Source: Streptomyces asoensis (lineage in GTDB: Bacteria > Actinomycetota > Actinomycetes > Streptomycetales > Streptomycetaceae). From it: a stretch of DNA of 64,000 nucleotides. A program made the position numbers and the translations under genes. Under the pieces are notes generated by a model, which ran no database searches, had not been told where the DNA came from, and saw only the letters and a list, made by a program, of their open reading frames with translations. Shown piece by piece: positions 44,388-52,584 of this stretch (the stretch's first letter is position 1; every line of letters starts with the position of its first letter). The stretch is from assembly GCF_016860545.1 (NCBI RefSeq), contig NZ_BNEB01000002.1, positions 372,001-436,000 on the forward strand. The letters are read 5' to 3'.

Positions 44388-44509
44388 AACCGTCCGGCGG
44401 AAACGCGATTTCGCCGCCCGAGGAAATCGGCCGCCTGTACGGACGTGACTGGGAAGGGTGAATGCGAGGATAAGCGCGTAGCCCCACTAATTCCGCCTCG
44501 TTACTGGTG

Positions 44510-44535
44510 ATGCGATCCGCTGCTTGGGATCGCAT
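44510..44535 (+). promoter_or_regulatory. Stem-loop in the chpH 5' leader
   Basis: ATGCGATCC (44510-44518) pairs perfectly with GGATCGCAT (44527-44535) around an 8-base loop. The Shine-Dalgarno sequence follows 8 bases later. Long leaders with structure are plausible post-transcriptional control points for chaplins. It is not a terminator, because no T-tract follows. Confidence 0.55.
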
Positions 44536-44553
44536 TGCCAACGAGGAGGAATA

Positions 44554-44787
44554 ATGATCAAGAAGGTCGTCGCTGCTGCGGCTGCCACTGGTGGGCTGGT
44601 TCTCGCGGGCGCGGGTCTGGCTGTTGCCGACGCCGGTGCCCAGGGTGCCGCCGTGCACTCCCCGGGTGTCGCCTCCGGCAACGTGATCCAGGTGCCCGTG
44701 CACGTCCCGGTGAACGTCTGCGGCAACACGATCTCGGTGATCGGGCTGCTGAACCCCGCCTTCGGCAACACCTGCATCAACAAGTGA
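44554..44787 (+). CDS. chpH: Short chaplin ChpH
   Basis: The 77-aa protein has a Sec signal peptide (MIKKVVAAAAATGGLVLAGAGLAVA, cut about after residue 26) followed by a single chaplin domain of about 50 residues with the two conserved cysteines (CGNTIS and NTCINK) and the NPAFGN motif. Short chaplins are secreted, assemble into amyloid fibrils on aerial hyphae and spores, and lower surface tension at the air-water interface. GAGGAGGA precedes the ATG. It closely resembles S. coelicolor ChpH from memory. It is followed by a perfect terminator, then chpC. Confidence 0.97.
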   Translation: MIKKVVAAAAATGGLVLAGAGLAVADAGAQGAAVHSPGVASGNVIQVPVHVPVNVCGNTISVIGLLNPAFGNTCINK

Positions 44788-44820
44788 CGCCGACCCGCTG
44801 AGGGGTCGTCCGTCCACATC

Positions 44821-44859
44821 GTCGGCCCCGGAGCGCGCGCCATGCGCTCCGGGGCCGAC
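44821..44859 (+). terminator. Terminator of chpH
   Basis: A perfect 16-bp stem (GTCGGCCCCGGAGCGC against 44844-44859) with a 7-base loop, followed by the T-containing cggtctttctcc. It separates the chpH and chpC transcripts. Confidence 0.9.
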
Positions 44860-44975
44860 CGGTCTTTCTCCGAAGGAAAAGCCGAAGAAATCGAAGAGCG
44901 CGGAAACGATCGAACAGCTGCCATGCTGCGGACGTTCCAGGACGCGTGACGAGATGGAAAGACAGGGATTCAGCA

Positions 44976-45857
44976 ATGCGACAGGTCACCCGTAAAAGCC
45001 TCATGACCGTGGCGGCGGCGACGGGGGTGATCGCCGCCGCGAGCGGCTACGCCCACGCCGACTCCGCCGCGCACGGCGCCGCCACCGACTCGCCCGGCGT
45101 TCTGTCGGGCAACTCGGTGCAGGCCCCGGTCAACGTCCCCGTGAACGTGTGCGGCAACACCGTCGACGTCGTCGGGGCGCTCAACCCGACCTTCGGCAAC
45201 TCCTGCGTCAACAAGGGCGGCGGGGCCAGGTCCGGCGGACACGGCGCCCACGGCGGCGGCTCCCACTCGGGCGGGTACGGCGGCCACCAGGGCGGTTACG
45301 GCGACCACGAGGGCGGCGGCCGCGGCGGCAGCCACGGCGGGAACCAGGGCGGCGGGTACGGCGGTCACGGCGGTCACCACGGTGGCTCCGGTGCCCACGG
45401 CGGCTCCGGGGGCGCGCACGCCGGCGGACACACCGGCGGATCGCCGGGCGTCGGCTCCGGGAACCAGGTCCAGGCACCGGTCGACGTCCCCGTGAACGTG
45501 TGCGGCAACAGCATCGACGTCGTCGGCATCCTCAACCCGTCGTTCGGCAACGACTGCGCCAACGGCGGCGGAGGCGACGCCTACACGCCCCCGTCCCGCG
45601 GCCACGAGACGCCGGGCAAACCGGGCGACCACGGCCCCGGCAAGCCGGGTCCCGGCCACTCCGACTCCTCCACCCCGGAGGGCAAGCCCTCGACCCCCCG
45701 CCACGTGACGCCGGCGGGAGCCTCCTCCGTGAACGTTCCCGCCGCTCAGCTCGCGCACACCGGCGCCGGGGTGCCGCTGGGCCTCGCCCTGCCGGCCGGC
45801 GCGGGCGCGCTGCTCGCGGGCGCGCTGCTCTACCGCAAGGCGCGCCTCTCCGCGTGA
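44976..45857 (+). CDS. chpC: Long chaplin ChpC, sortase-anchored
   Basis: The 293-aa protein has a signal peptide (residues 1-28), chaplin domain 1 (about 38-80, Cys59 and Cys77), a Gly/His-rich linker (81-154), chaplin domain 2 (about 155-197, Cys176 and Cys194), a Pro/Gly spacer, the sortase motif LAHTG (259-263), one transmembrane helix and a basic tail. Class E sortases of Streptomyces cleave LAxTG and link the protein to the peptidoglycan, where long chaplins help anchor the short ones. The His-rich linker (about 12 His in 74 residues) appears longer than in the S. coelicolor protein. AGGGA precedes the ATG. Confidence 0.96.
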   Translation: MRQVTRKSLMTVAAATGVIAAASGYAHADSAAHGAATDSPGVLSGNSVQAPVNVPVNVCGNTVDVVGALNPTFGNSCVNKGGGARSGGHGAHGGGSHSGGYGGHQGGYGDHEGGGRGGSHGGNQGGGYGGHGGHHGGSGAHGGSGGAHAGGHTGGSPGVGSGNQVQAPVDVPVNVCGNSIDVVGILNPSFGNDCANGGGGDAYTPPSRGHETPGKPGDHGPGKPGPGHSDSSTPEGKPSTPRHVTPAGASSVNVPAAQLAHTGAGVPLGLALPAGAGALLAGALLYRKARLSA

Positions 45858-45876
45858 GACGCACCCACGCGCACGA

Positions 45877-45910
45877 CGGAGCGGGCCCCGCCTCGGCGGG
45901 GCCCGCTCCG
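45877..45910. terminator. Bidirectional terminator after chpC
   Basis: A perfect 16-bp GC-rich stem, CGGAGCGGGCCCCGCC (45877-45892) against 45895-45910, with a tight two-base loop. It lies between chpC and the convergent small DUF5703 gene. Confidence 0.88.
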
Positions 45911-45926
45911 TATCCGTTCTCTCACC

Positions 45927-46115
45927 TCACCACGTGGCCCGCACCTGGCGGATGATCCGCCGGCGCAATCGCACCCTGCGGCTGCCGTCACGCAGCAGGC
46001 TCAGACGGTCCAACTCCCAGTGTCCGTACTCGGCATGGTCGGTCAGCAGTCGGGTCGCGTCCTTGCGGGACACCCCGCGCGGTACGTAGACGTCGACAAA
46101 TTCGTATTCCGGCAT
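45927..46115 (-). CDS. DUF5703-like small basic protein
   Basis: The 62-aa protein MPEYEFVDVYVPRGVSRKDATRLLTDHAEYGHWELDRL... is acidic at the start, basic at the end and has no membrane segment. It matches the small, actinobacteria-specific DUF5703 family, which has no known function. It is divergent from the acidic protein gene at 46163 with only 47 bp between. Third-position GC bias and family-size length support it as real. Confidence 0.75.
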   Translation of the reverse strand: MPEYEFVDVYVPRGVSRKDATRLLTDHAEYGHWELDRLSLLRDGSRRVRLRRRIIRQVRATW

Positions 46116-46162
46116 CGCATCTATTGTGCGGTCCGGGGTCCGGTACGGATAGCGTCTGCACT

Positions 46163-46858
46163 ATGTCTGATGCTGCGCAGCCCACCGCTGCCGAGGTACG
46201 CGCCGCCGCCGAGGCGGTCAAGACCGCGCTCGACCGCCACCTGGCCGCGGTCGAACGCAGGACGGGGGAGGACGACCCGGCCGTCTACGAGGCGTTCAAC
46301 GAGCTGGCCGCGGCCGCCGAGGTCTACGACGAACTGCTCTACGACCGCTACGACGAGGTCACGCCCTTCGAGATCCCCGGCGCGGAGGACTCCCTGCCGC
46401 CGTACGCGGGCCCCGAGGAGCCGAACGCGCTGAGCGTCCTGATCCGCCGCGACTACGCGGTCGCGGAACCGCAGCGGCTGCTGGCGCAGGCACGGCGGGT
46501 CGAGGCGGCGGACGACGAGGGAACGGGCGCGGCCGTCTCGGACACGGTGCACGGGGCGCTGGGCATGCTGTTCGGCGAGTTCGAGGCGGACGAGATCGCC
46601 TCCCGGCACAAGGAGTTCGGCCTGGAGGAGGGCGACTCCACGCTGTGGGTGCTGGCGGCCGACGAACCGGCGGAACCGGGCGAGTGGCTGGAGACGCCCT
46701 TCGACCAGGCCGACCCCGGGCGGGTCGTCTGCCGCTTCGACGTCAGCTCGGTCTTCGACGACCTCGACGACGGCGACGACGACGATCTCGTGGACGACTT
46801 GGAGGACGAGGACGAGGACGAGGACGAGGACCTGGAGGCGCTGGACGCGGACCGCTAG
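46163..46858 (+). CDS. Hypothetical acidic protein
   Basis: The 231-aa protein has a helical N-terminal half (EVRAAAEAVKTALDRHLAAVERRTGEDD) and a C-terminal run of Asp/Glu (about residues 198-228, nearly all acidic). No known catalytic motif is seen, and it is not recognised beyond being conserved in Streptomyces. The ATG at 46163 has no ribosome-binding site; TAGCGT 7 bases upstream fits a -10 for a leaderless mRNA. A strong hairpin follows the stop. Confidence 0.75.
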   Translation: MSDAAQPTAAEVRAAAEAVKTALDRHLAAVERRTGEDDPAVYEAFNELAAAAEVYDELLYDRYDEVTPFEIPGAEDSLPPYAGPEEPNALSVLIRRDYAVAEPQRLLAQARRVEAADDEGTGAAVSDTVHGALGMLFGEFEADEIASRHKEFGLEEGDSTLWVLAADEPAEPGEWLETPFDQADPGRVVCRFDVSSVFDDLDDGDDDDLVDDLEDEDEDEDEDLEALDADR

Positions 46859-46897
46859 CCGTTCCGTCCCGTACGGCGCACCCGGTCGACGGGTCCC

Positions 46898-46936
46898 GGC
46901 GGCGGTCGTGGGGGGATTCCCCTCGCGACCGCCGCC
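46898..46936. terminator. Terminator between the acidic and RecD2-like genes
   Basis: GGCGGCGGTCG (46898-46908) pairs with CGACCGCCGCC (46926-46936), with an inner GGGG/CCCC extension. It lies between two convergent genes. Confidence 0.8.
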
Positions 46937-46944
46937 GTTCCGTG

Positions 46945-49245
46945 TCAGCCGCCCGCCGGCACCTGGGCGCGCAGCAGGACCGGCAGCCGGGTCGTCCGGG
47001 GCTTGGCCGGGATCTCCGCGACGGCCCTCGGCAGTGCCTGCTCGACACCGTGCACCACGGACAGATGGCGCTCCGCGCGGCCGAAGGCCGTGTACACCCA
47101 GGGCCGGGAGAGCGCCTGCGCCGCGTCCCCCGGGAGCACCACGACCGCCGCGGGCCACCGGCTCCCCACGGCCTGGTGCGCGGTCAGCGCCCACCCGTGC
47201 CGGACGGCCTGCTCCACCCGCTCCCGCGGTACGACGACGGAGGCGCCGGCGCAGGACAGGTGCAGTCCCTCCGCGTCGGCCGTCACCACCCGGCCCTGGA
47301 CCGTACGGCCGGGAGCGGGCGCGTAGGCGATCCGGTCGCCGGGGTCGAAGCCGCCGAAGCGGCCGGGGCCGGGATTGAGCCGTTCCTTCAGGGCGGCGTT
47401 CAGCGCGCGGGTGCCGGCCGCGCCGCCGTGGCCGGGGGTGATCGCCACCGTCTCCTCGGGGCTGATCCCGAAGGCCCGGGGCACCGAGTCGGCGACGAGC
47501 TGCACGGTCCGGTGCACGGCCTCGCCCGCGTCCCGCACCGGCACGATCACGATCTCCTTGCCGGGCGCGTCGACCTGGTTCAGCTCGCCGATGCCGACCC
47601 CGGAGGCGAGTTCGCCGATCGGCCCCGGGTCCGGGGTGCGCGAGGCCACCTGCGGGCAGACGCGCGCCGCGAGCAGGTCGGCGAAGACCCGGCCCGGGCC
47701 GGCCGACCCGAGCACCGCCGGATCCCCGCTGAGCACCAGCCGTGCCCCGTCCGGCAGCGACTCCGCCAGCATCGCGGCGCTCTCCACGTCCAGTTGCGGC
47801 GCGTCGAGCAGGACCAGCAGGTCCAGGGCGAAGGCCCCGTCGGCGTCCCGCCCGGGCCCTTCGGCGCCCGCGATCAGACCGGTAACGGTGACGACGGCGC
47901 CGTCCCCCGCCGCCCCGGCGAGGAGGGCCTCGAACCGCTCCCGTCCGTCCGGTGTGTGGCAGGCCGCGACCGCGCGCAGACCCAGGGACCGGGCCGCGGT
48001 GAGCAGGGCCGCGGGCTCCGCGCGGGCGGCCTCGCCGCCGGTGTGCAGCACCAGACCGTGCCCGGCGACGGCGCGCAGCAGTTCGGCCGGGCCCGCGGAC
48101 GCGGCGGCCGTGACCTGCTCCCACCGCGTGGCGGACTCCTTGGGCAGGGAGTTGACGACCCGGGCCAGCGCGTCGGCCAGGCTCTCCTCCGCGAGCGCGT
48201 ACCGCTCCAGGCCGACCAGGACCCGGACCGGCCGGGCCTCCGCGCCCTCGTCGCCCTCCGCGCCGTCCTCACCCGGGTCCCCGGCGGGCTGTCCGGCGCC
48301 GGGTCCGTCCAGGGCGTCCTGGAAGGCCAGGGCCTCGCCCTCGGCCAGCGTGCTCTGTACGGCTGCGTCCGCGTCCGGCACGGCCTGCCGGCCCAGGGCG
48401 GCGGTGAGGGCCGGCAGCTCCAGGGCGGTGTGTCCGGCCAGGGCGGCCTGTTCCAGCAGCCACACCGTCACCGCACGGCCGCGCCGCTCGTCGTCCGGGG
48501 AGCACTCGGGGCCGAGCAGCGCCCGGGCGAACCCGTCGGCCTGCTCGGGCCGGACCCCGGGGACCCGCAGCAGCTGCCAGGGGTCCTCGCGCAGCACCTC
48601 CGCGGCGCCCTCGCCGAGCGCGACGGCGGCCTGTGGTGCGAGCGGCTCGGGCGCGCCACCGGCGGCCAGCACGCGCCGCACCTCCTCGACGGCGTCCGCG
48701 GCCGGCGGCGCCGTGTGCGCGGAGGGCCCGTCGGTCACCGGCTGCGGGCGCCGCACCGGCTCGGGGGCGGGCCTGCGGGGCGCCGGGGCCGGCTCGTCGA
48801 ACACGGTGGCCGGGGGCTTCGCCCCGCCCTCCACCGCGCGTACGGCCGCGAGCAGGTCGGCGGCCTTCCCGCTGAGCTTGGCCCCGCTGGCGATGGGCTC
48901 CGCCTTCTCCGCCTTGCGTCGCTCGATCCGCTCCCGCTCCAGCTTCTGCGCGGCGAGCTCCGCCTCCGCCTCGGAGAGCTGCGCGGCCGCCTCGCCGTCG
49001 CCCGTCGCCTCGCCGCCGTCCGCCTCGGAGGCGTCCTTCGCGGCGTCCCCCTGGTCCGCCGGCTCCGCGTCGGCGGCAGCGTCCGCACCGGCTTCCGCCT
49101 CGCTCTGCGCGCCCCGCGCGGCGGTGGCGTCGGAGCCAGGCTCCGCCGTCGCGGTGGCGTCCGCGGTCCCGGGCTCCCCGGCGGCGTCCGGCGTCGCCGC
49201 TCCGGCGTTCTCGGTGCTCTCCGGGGGAACCGGCTCCGTGCTCAC
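46945..49245 (-). CDS. RecD2-like protein with degenerate helicase motifs
   Basis: The 766-aa protein has a 200-residue acidic, Ala-rich N-terminus, then a helix-hairpin-helix module (DPWQLLRVPGVRPEQADGFARALL), a RecA-like fold and the RecD2 C-terminus (WALTAHQAVGS, YTAFGRAERHL). The Walker A position reads GGEAARAEP near residue 402 instead of GGPGTGKTT, with no Lys/Thr. Walker B reads LLDAPQLD near residue 480, where DEASM is expected. The SGDPAVLG motif III is kept. It has therefore probably lost ATPase activity while keeping a DNA- or RecA-like scaffold. The start is GTG 49245, overlapping the aldo-keto reductase stop by 4 nt. Confidence 0.9.
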   Translation of the reverse strand: MSTEPVPPESTENAGAATPDAAGEPGTADATATAEPGSDATAARGAQSEAEAGADAAADAEPADQGDAAKDASEADGGEATGDGEAAAQLSEAEAELAAQKLERERIERRKAEKAEPIASGAKLSGKAADLLAAVRAVEGGAKPPATVFDEPAPAPRRPAPEPVRRPQPVTDGPSAHTAPPAADAVEEVRRVLAAGGAPEPLAPQAAVALGEGAAEVLREDPWQLLRVPGVRPEQADGFARALLGPECSPDDERRGRAVTVWLLEQAALAGHTALELPALTAALGRQAVPDADAAVQSTLAEGEALAFQDALDGPGAGQPAGDPGEDGAEGDEGAEARPVRVLVGLERYALAEESLADALARVVNSLPKESATRWEQVTAAASAGPAELLRAVAGHGLVLHTGGEAARAEPAALLTAARSLGLRAVAACHTPDGRERFEALLAGAAGDGAVVTVTGLIAGAEGPGRDADGAFALDLLVLLDAPQLDVESAAMLAESLPDGARLVLSGDPAVLGSAGPGRVFADLLAARVCPQVASRTPDPGPIGELASGVGIGELNQVDAPGKEIVIVPVRDAGEAVHRTVQLVADSVPRAFGISPEETVAITPGHGGAAGTRALNAALKERLNPGPGRFGGFDPGDRIAYAPAPGRTVQGRVVTADAEGLHLSCAGASVVVPRERVEQAVRHGWALTAHQAVGSRWPAAVVVLPGDAAQALSRPWVYTAFGRAERHLSVVHGVEQALPRAVAEIPAKPRTTRLPVLLRAQVPAGG

Positions 49246-50228
49246 AGCGTGCTCCAGTCGTGATCGGGATAGCGGTGCACGGGCGCCGACACGTCGTCGA
49301 GGGCCCGGCAGATCTCGTCAGGAAGACTAAGGGCCTCCACTGACAGAGCCGCCGTGAGCTGCTGCGCGTTGCGCGCGCCGACGATCGGGGCGCTCACGCC
49401 GGGCCGGTCGCGGACCCAGGCGAGGGCGACCTGGAGCGGCGTGACCGCCAGGCCGTCGGCCGCGGTGGACACGGCGTCCACGATGCGGCTCGCGGTGTCG
49501 TCGAGATACGGCTCGACGAAGAGCCCGAAGTGGTCGGAGGCCCCCCGCGAGCCGGGCGGCAGGGCGTCGCCGCGGTACTTGCCGGTGAGGACGCCTCGGC
49601 CGAGCGGAGAGGACGGCAGCAGACCGATGCCCAGATCCAGCGCGGCCGGCAGCACCTCGCGCTCGACGCCGCGTTGCAGCAGCGAGTATTCCATCTGGGT
49701 CGCGGCGAGGCGGGTGCGGGTGCCCGGCGCGGCGAGCTGCCAGGTGGCCGCCTTGGCGAGCTGCCAGCCGCAGAAGTTGGCGACCCCGGCATAGCGGGCG
49801 CGGCCGCTGGTGACAGCGATGTCCAGGGCCTGGAGGGTCTCCTCCAGCGGGGTCCCGGCGTCGTACGCGTGCACCTGCCACAGGTCGACGTGGTCGGTGC
49901 CCAGCCGGGCCAGCGAGGCGTCCAGGGCGGCGAGCAGATGTCCCCGCGAGCCGTCGTAGCGGCGGTCCGGGTCGGGCACGCTGCCCGCCTTGGTGGAGAT
50001 GATCAGGTCCCGGCGCGGCACCAGGCCGTCCATCAGCCGTCCGAGCAGATATTCGGCGTCCCCGTCGCCGTACACGTCGGCCGTGTCGACGAGGGTCCCG
50101 CCCGCCTCCCAGAACGTCTTCAGGACGTCCGCGGCGTCGTGCTCGTCGGTGTCGCGGCCCCAGGTCAGGGTGCCGAGCCCGATGCGGGACACGCGCAGGC
50201 CGGTGCGGCCGAGATGCCTCTGCTCCAT
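49242..50228 (-). CDS. Aldo/keto reductase
   Basis: The 328-aa TIM-barrel reductase has MEQRHLGRTGLRVSRIGLGTLTWG, DTADVYGDGDAEYLLG (catalytic Asp/Tyr), DLIISTKAG (Lys), HVDLWQVHAYD (His) and the NADPH-binding SPLGRGVLTGK. Family members reduce aldehydes or ketones with NADPH. Its stop overlaps the start of the RecD2-like gene by 4 nt, so the two are translated together, an unusual pairing. The ATG at 50228 matches the normal family N-terminus; a longer upstream reading frame was rejected. Confidence 0.9.
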   Translation of the reverse strand: MEQRHLGRTGLRVSRIGLGTLTWGRDTDEHDAADVLKTFWEAGGTLVDTADVYGDGDAEYLLGRLMDGLVPRRDLIISTKAGSVPDPDRRYDGSRGHLLAALDASLARLGTDHVDLWQVHAYDAGTPLEETLQALDIAVTSGRARYAGVANFCGWQLAKAATWQLAAPGTRTRLAATQMEYSLLQRGVEREVLPAALDLGIGLLPSSPLGRGVLTGKYRGDALPPGSRGASDHFGLFVEPYLDDTASRIVDAVSTAADGLAVTPLQVALAWVRDRPGVSAPIVGARNAQQLTAALSVEALSLPDEICRALDDVSAPVHRYPDHDWSTL

Positions 50229-50402
50229 GGACGCCGAGATTACTGGCCAGAACTGGGCAGTGGGTTGCCTGTGGATAACCGAATCCGCGCGCACCGGGGA
50301 CGAGTTCCGCAGGCCGCGGCCCCGGTGCGGATCCGCGCGACCCTCGCCACACCGCCCTCCCCGGGCACCCGCCCCCGCGCTAAGGTCTGCGCAACAGCGT
50401 CG

Positions 50403-50416
50403 TTACTGATCAGTAA
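50403..50416. promoter_or_regulatory. Perfect 14-bp palindrome before the LLM oxidoreductase gene
   Basis: TTACTGATCAGTAA is a perfect inverted repeat with arms of 7 bp, overlapping the leader 12-25 bp before the LLM oxidoreductase ATG. This fits a TetR- or MarR-type operator; no adjacent regulator is present. Confidence 0.65.
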
Positions 50417-50427
50417 GGGGATCGGCC

Positions 50428-51483
50428 ATGCAGCTCGGGATCAACCTCGGCTACTGGGGTGCCGGAATGGACGGCGACAACCTCGCCGTCGCCCAGGAGG
50501 CCGACCGCCTCGGATACGCCGTGTGCTGGGCCGCCGAGGCCTACGGCTCCGACGCGGCCACCGTGCTCACCTGGGTGGCCGCGCAGACCGAGCGCATCGA
50601 CGTCGGCTCGGCCATCTTCCAGATCCCGGCCCGGCAGCCGGCGATGACCGCGATGACCGCCGCCACCCTCGACTCGCTGTCCGGCGGCCGCTTCCGTCTC
50701 GGCCTCGGCGTCTCGGGACCCCAGGTCTCCGAGGGCTGGTACGGCGTCAAGTTCGACAAGCCGCTGTCCCGCACCCGCGAGTACGTGGAGATCGTCCGCA
50801 AGGCGATGACCCGCGAGCGGCTGTCGTACGACGGCGCCCACTGGACCCTCCCGCTGCCCGACGGCCCGGGCAAGCCGATCAAGCTGACCGTGCACCCGGA
50901 GCGCGAGCACATCCCGCTGTACATCGCCGCGATCGGCCCGAAGAACCTCGAACAGACCGGTGAGATCGCCGACGGCGCGCTGCTGATCTTCCCGTCCGCC
51001 GAGCATCTCGAGGACACCGCGATCAAGCACCTGCGGGCCGGACGCGAGAAGGCCGGCAAGACGCTGGACGGCTTCGACGTCTGTCCGACGCTGCCGCTGG
51101 CGCTGGGTGAGGACAAGGACGTCGAGCGCCTCGCGGACACCTTCCGCCCCTACACCGCGCTGTACGTCGGGGGCATGGGCAGCCGCAAGCAGAACTTCTA
51201 CAACCAGCTCGCGCGCCGCATGGGGTACGAGGCCGCGGCCGACGAGATCCAGGACAAGTACCTGTCCGGCGACAAGCAGGGCGCCGCGGCCGCCGTGCCG
51301 CACGACCTGATCGACCGGACCACGCTGCTGGGTTCGGTGGAGCGGATCGCCGACCGCATGAAGGCCTACGCGGCGGCCGGCGTCACCACCCTGACGCTCG
51401 CGCCCGCGGGCTTCACCCTCGACGAGCGCCTGGCCTCGCTGCGGGCCGGCACCCAGGCCATGGAGCTCGCCGGACTGGCGTAG
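50428..51483 (+). CDS. LLM-class F420-dependent oxidoreductase
   Basis: The 351-aa luciferase-like TIM-barrel protein has MQLGINLGYWGAG, AVCWAAEAYGSDA, RIDVGSAIFQIPARQP, GRFRLGLGVSGPQVSEGWYG and IAAIGPKNLEQTGEIADG. This is the Streptomyces LLM_F420 group that uses coenzyme F420 to oxidise or reduce a hydride-accepting substrate, unknown here. AAGGGG lies before ATG 50428. It follows a perfect palindrome and lies between the aldo-keto reductase (divergent) and the ferritin-like gene. Confidence 0.93.
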   Translation: MQLGINLGYWGAGMDGDNLAVAQEADRLGYAVCWAAEAYGSDAATVLTWVAAQTERIDVGSAIFQIPARQPAMTAMTAATLDSLSGGRFRLGLGVSGPQVSEGWYGVKFDKPLSRTREYVEIVRKAMTRERLSYDGAHWTLPLPDGPGKPIKLTVHPEREHIPLYIAAIGPKNLEQTGEIADGALLIFPSAEHLEDTAIKHLRAGREKAGKTLDGFDVCPTLPLALGEDKDVERLADTFRPYTALYVGGMGSRKQNFYNQLARRMGYEAAADEIQDKYLSGDKQGAAAAVPHDLIDRTTLLGSVERIADRMKAYAAAGVTTLTLAPAGFTLDERLASLRAGTQAMELAGLA

Positions 51484-51680
51484 CGCACGGGGCCCGCGGG
51501 CCCCGGAAGTTCAGCGGCCGTGGTGGGGGCTCGGGGGTCTTCCCCGCCACGGCCGTCACGCGGAACAACGCCCCGCGCGGCCCCTGGTTACGCTCCCGGG
51601 CCGACTCCGGGCGTCCCTCTTTCGGCGCAGTTGTCCGACACACCTGTTGCAGCACCTTCCTGGTCGCATTTGACTCGTTC

Positions 51681-51710
51681 CTTGCGGAATGCTGCGGAAT
51701 CCTGCGCGAT
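51681..51710. repeat. Three phased 10-bp repeats before the ferritin-like gene
   Basis: CTTGCGGAAT, GCTGCGGAAT and CCTGCGCGAT follow one another, about one helical turn each, 18-47 bp before ATG 51728. The spacing suggests cooperative binding of an activator at the promoter or a leader structure. Confidence 0.5.
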
Positions 51711-51727
51711 GCGAGAGGTGCCCCACG

Positions 51728-52516
51728 ATGCTGTCGGCCAAGAGTCTGTTCCAGGAGATCATCGACGACGACGAGTCCTTCGCGCTCTTCTGTTCCATCG
51801 CCGCCGGCGGAGAGGCGCAGGGCGGCTGGGAGAACGCGCGGATCGCCGCGCTCGTCCCGCAGAGCCAGCGCGCCCTCGCCCCGAAGATCACCCGTCACGG
51901 CGCCGACGAGGACAAGCACGGCCGGATCTTCTACGCCCTGATCAAGAAGCGCGGCCTCGCTCCCGTCCCCGTCCCGGGCGACACCGACTACACGATGCTC
52001 CTGGAGCGCGCCGGCATCGGCCTCGCGCACGACCGGCTCAACTCCGACGAGCCGCTCACCGTGCGGGACATCGTCACCTACCTCGCCCACAGCAGGGTCA
52101 CCGAGCAGCGGGCCGCCGAACAGATGCAGCTGCTGCGCAGGCACTTCGGCGACCATCCCGACCTCGGCCGCGCGGTGCGGATGATCTCCCAGGACGAGGA
52201 CAACCACCTCGCCTACTGTCACGAGGAACTGCTGCGGCTGGCCCACGCGGGACACGGCCGCCTGATCCAGCAGACCCTGCGCGCGTGCGCGCTCGCCGAG
52301 ATCCGGATCTACCGCGACGTGAGCCTGGCCGTCATGGCCCACATGGGCGACATCCTCGGCTGGACCAGGGCCAGGTCCGTACTCCTCGCGGCGGGCATCC
52401 ACGCCGTCCACGCGTGGGAGCGCTTCGCGGGCTGGCGGCGGATGGTCTCCCTGGAGATGCCCGAACACCGTGACGCGCTCGGCGGTCCGGCCGTCCCGGC
52501 CCCCGAGTTCGCCTGA
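51728..52516 (+). CDS. Ferritin-like (diiron) domain protein
   Basis: The 262-aa, mostly helical protein has two ExxH signatures (ADEDKHGRIF and SQDEDNHLAYCHEE) and a third Glu in EQRAAEQ. This is the pattern of the ferritin-like diiron family to which long-chain diiron oxidases and haemerythrin-like helical-bundle proteins belong. The enzymatic role is unknown, but iron binding is plausible. GAGAGGTG precedes ATG 51728. The upstream 10-bp repeats suggest regulated expression. Confidence 0.8.
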   Translation: MLSAKSLFQEIIDDDESFALFCSIAAGGEAQGGWENARIAALVPQSQRALAPKITRHGADEDKHGRIFYALIKKRGLAPVPVPGDTDYTMLLERAGIGLAHDRLNSDEPLTVRDIVTYLAHSRVTEQRAAEQMQLLRRHFGDHPDLGRAVRMISQDEDNHLAYCHEELLRLAHAGHGRLIQQTLRACALAEIRIYRDVSLAVMAHMGDILGWTRARSVLLAAGIHAVHAWERFAGWRRMVSLEMPEHRDALGGPAVPAPEFA

Positions 52517-52584
52517 GCCACCCGACCGCCCGACCGCCCGGCCGCGTACGCGCGCCGGACGGCCCCGCACGCGGCCGCGGACCT

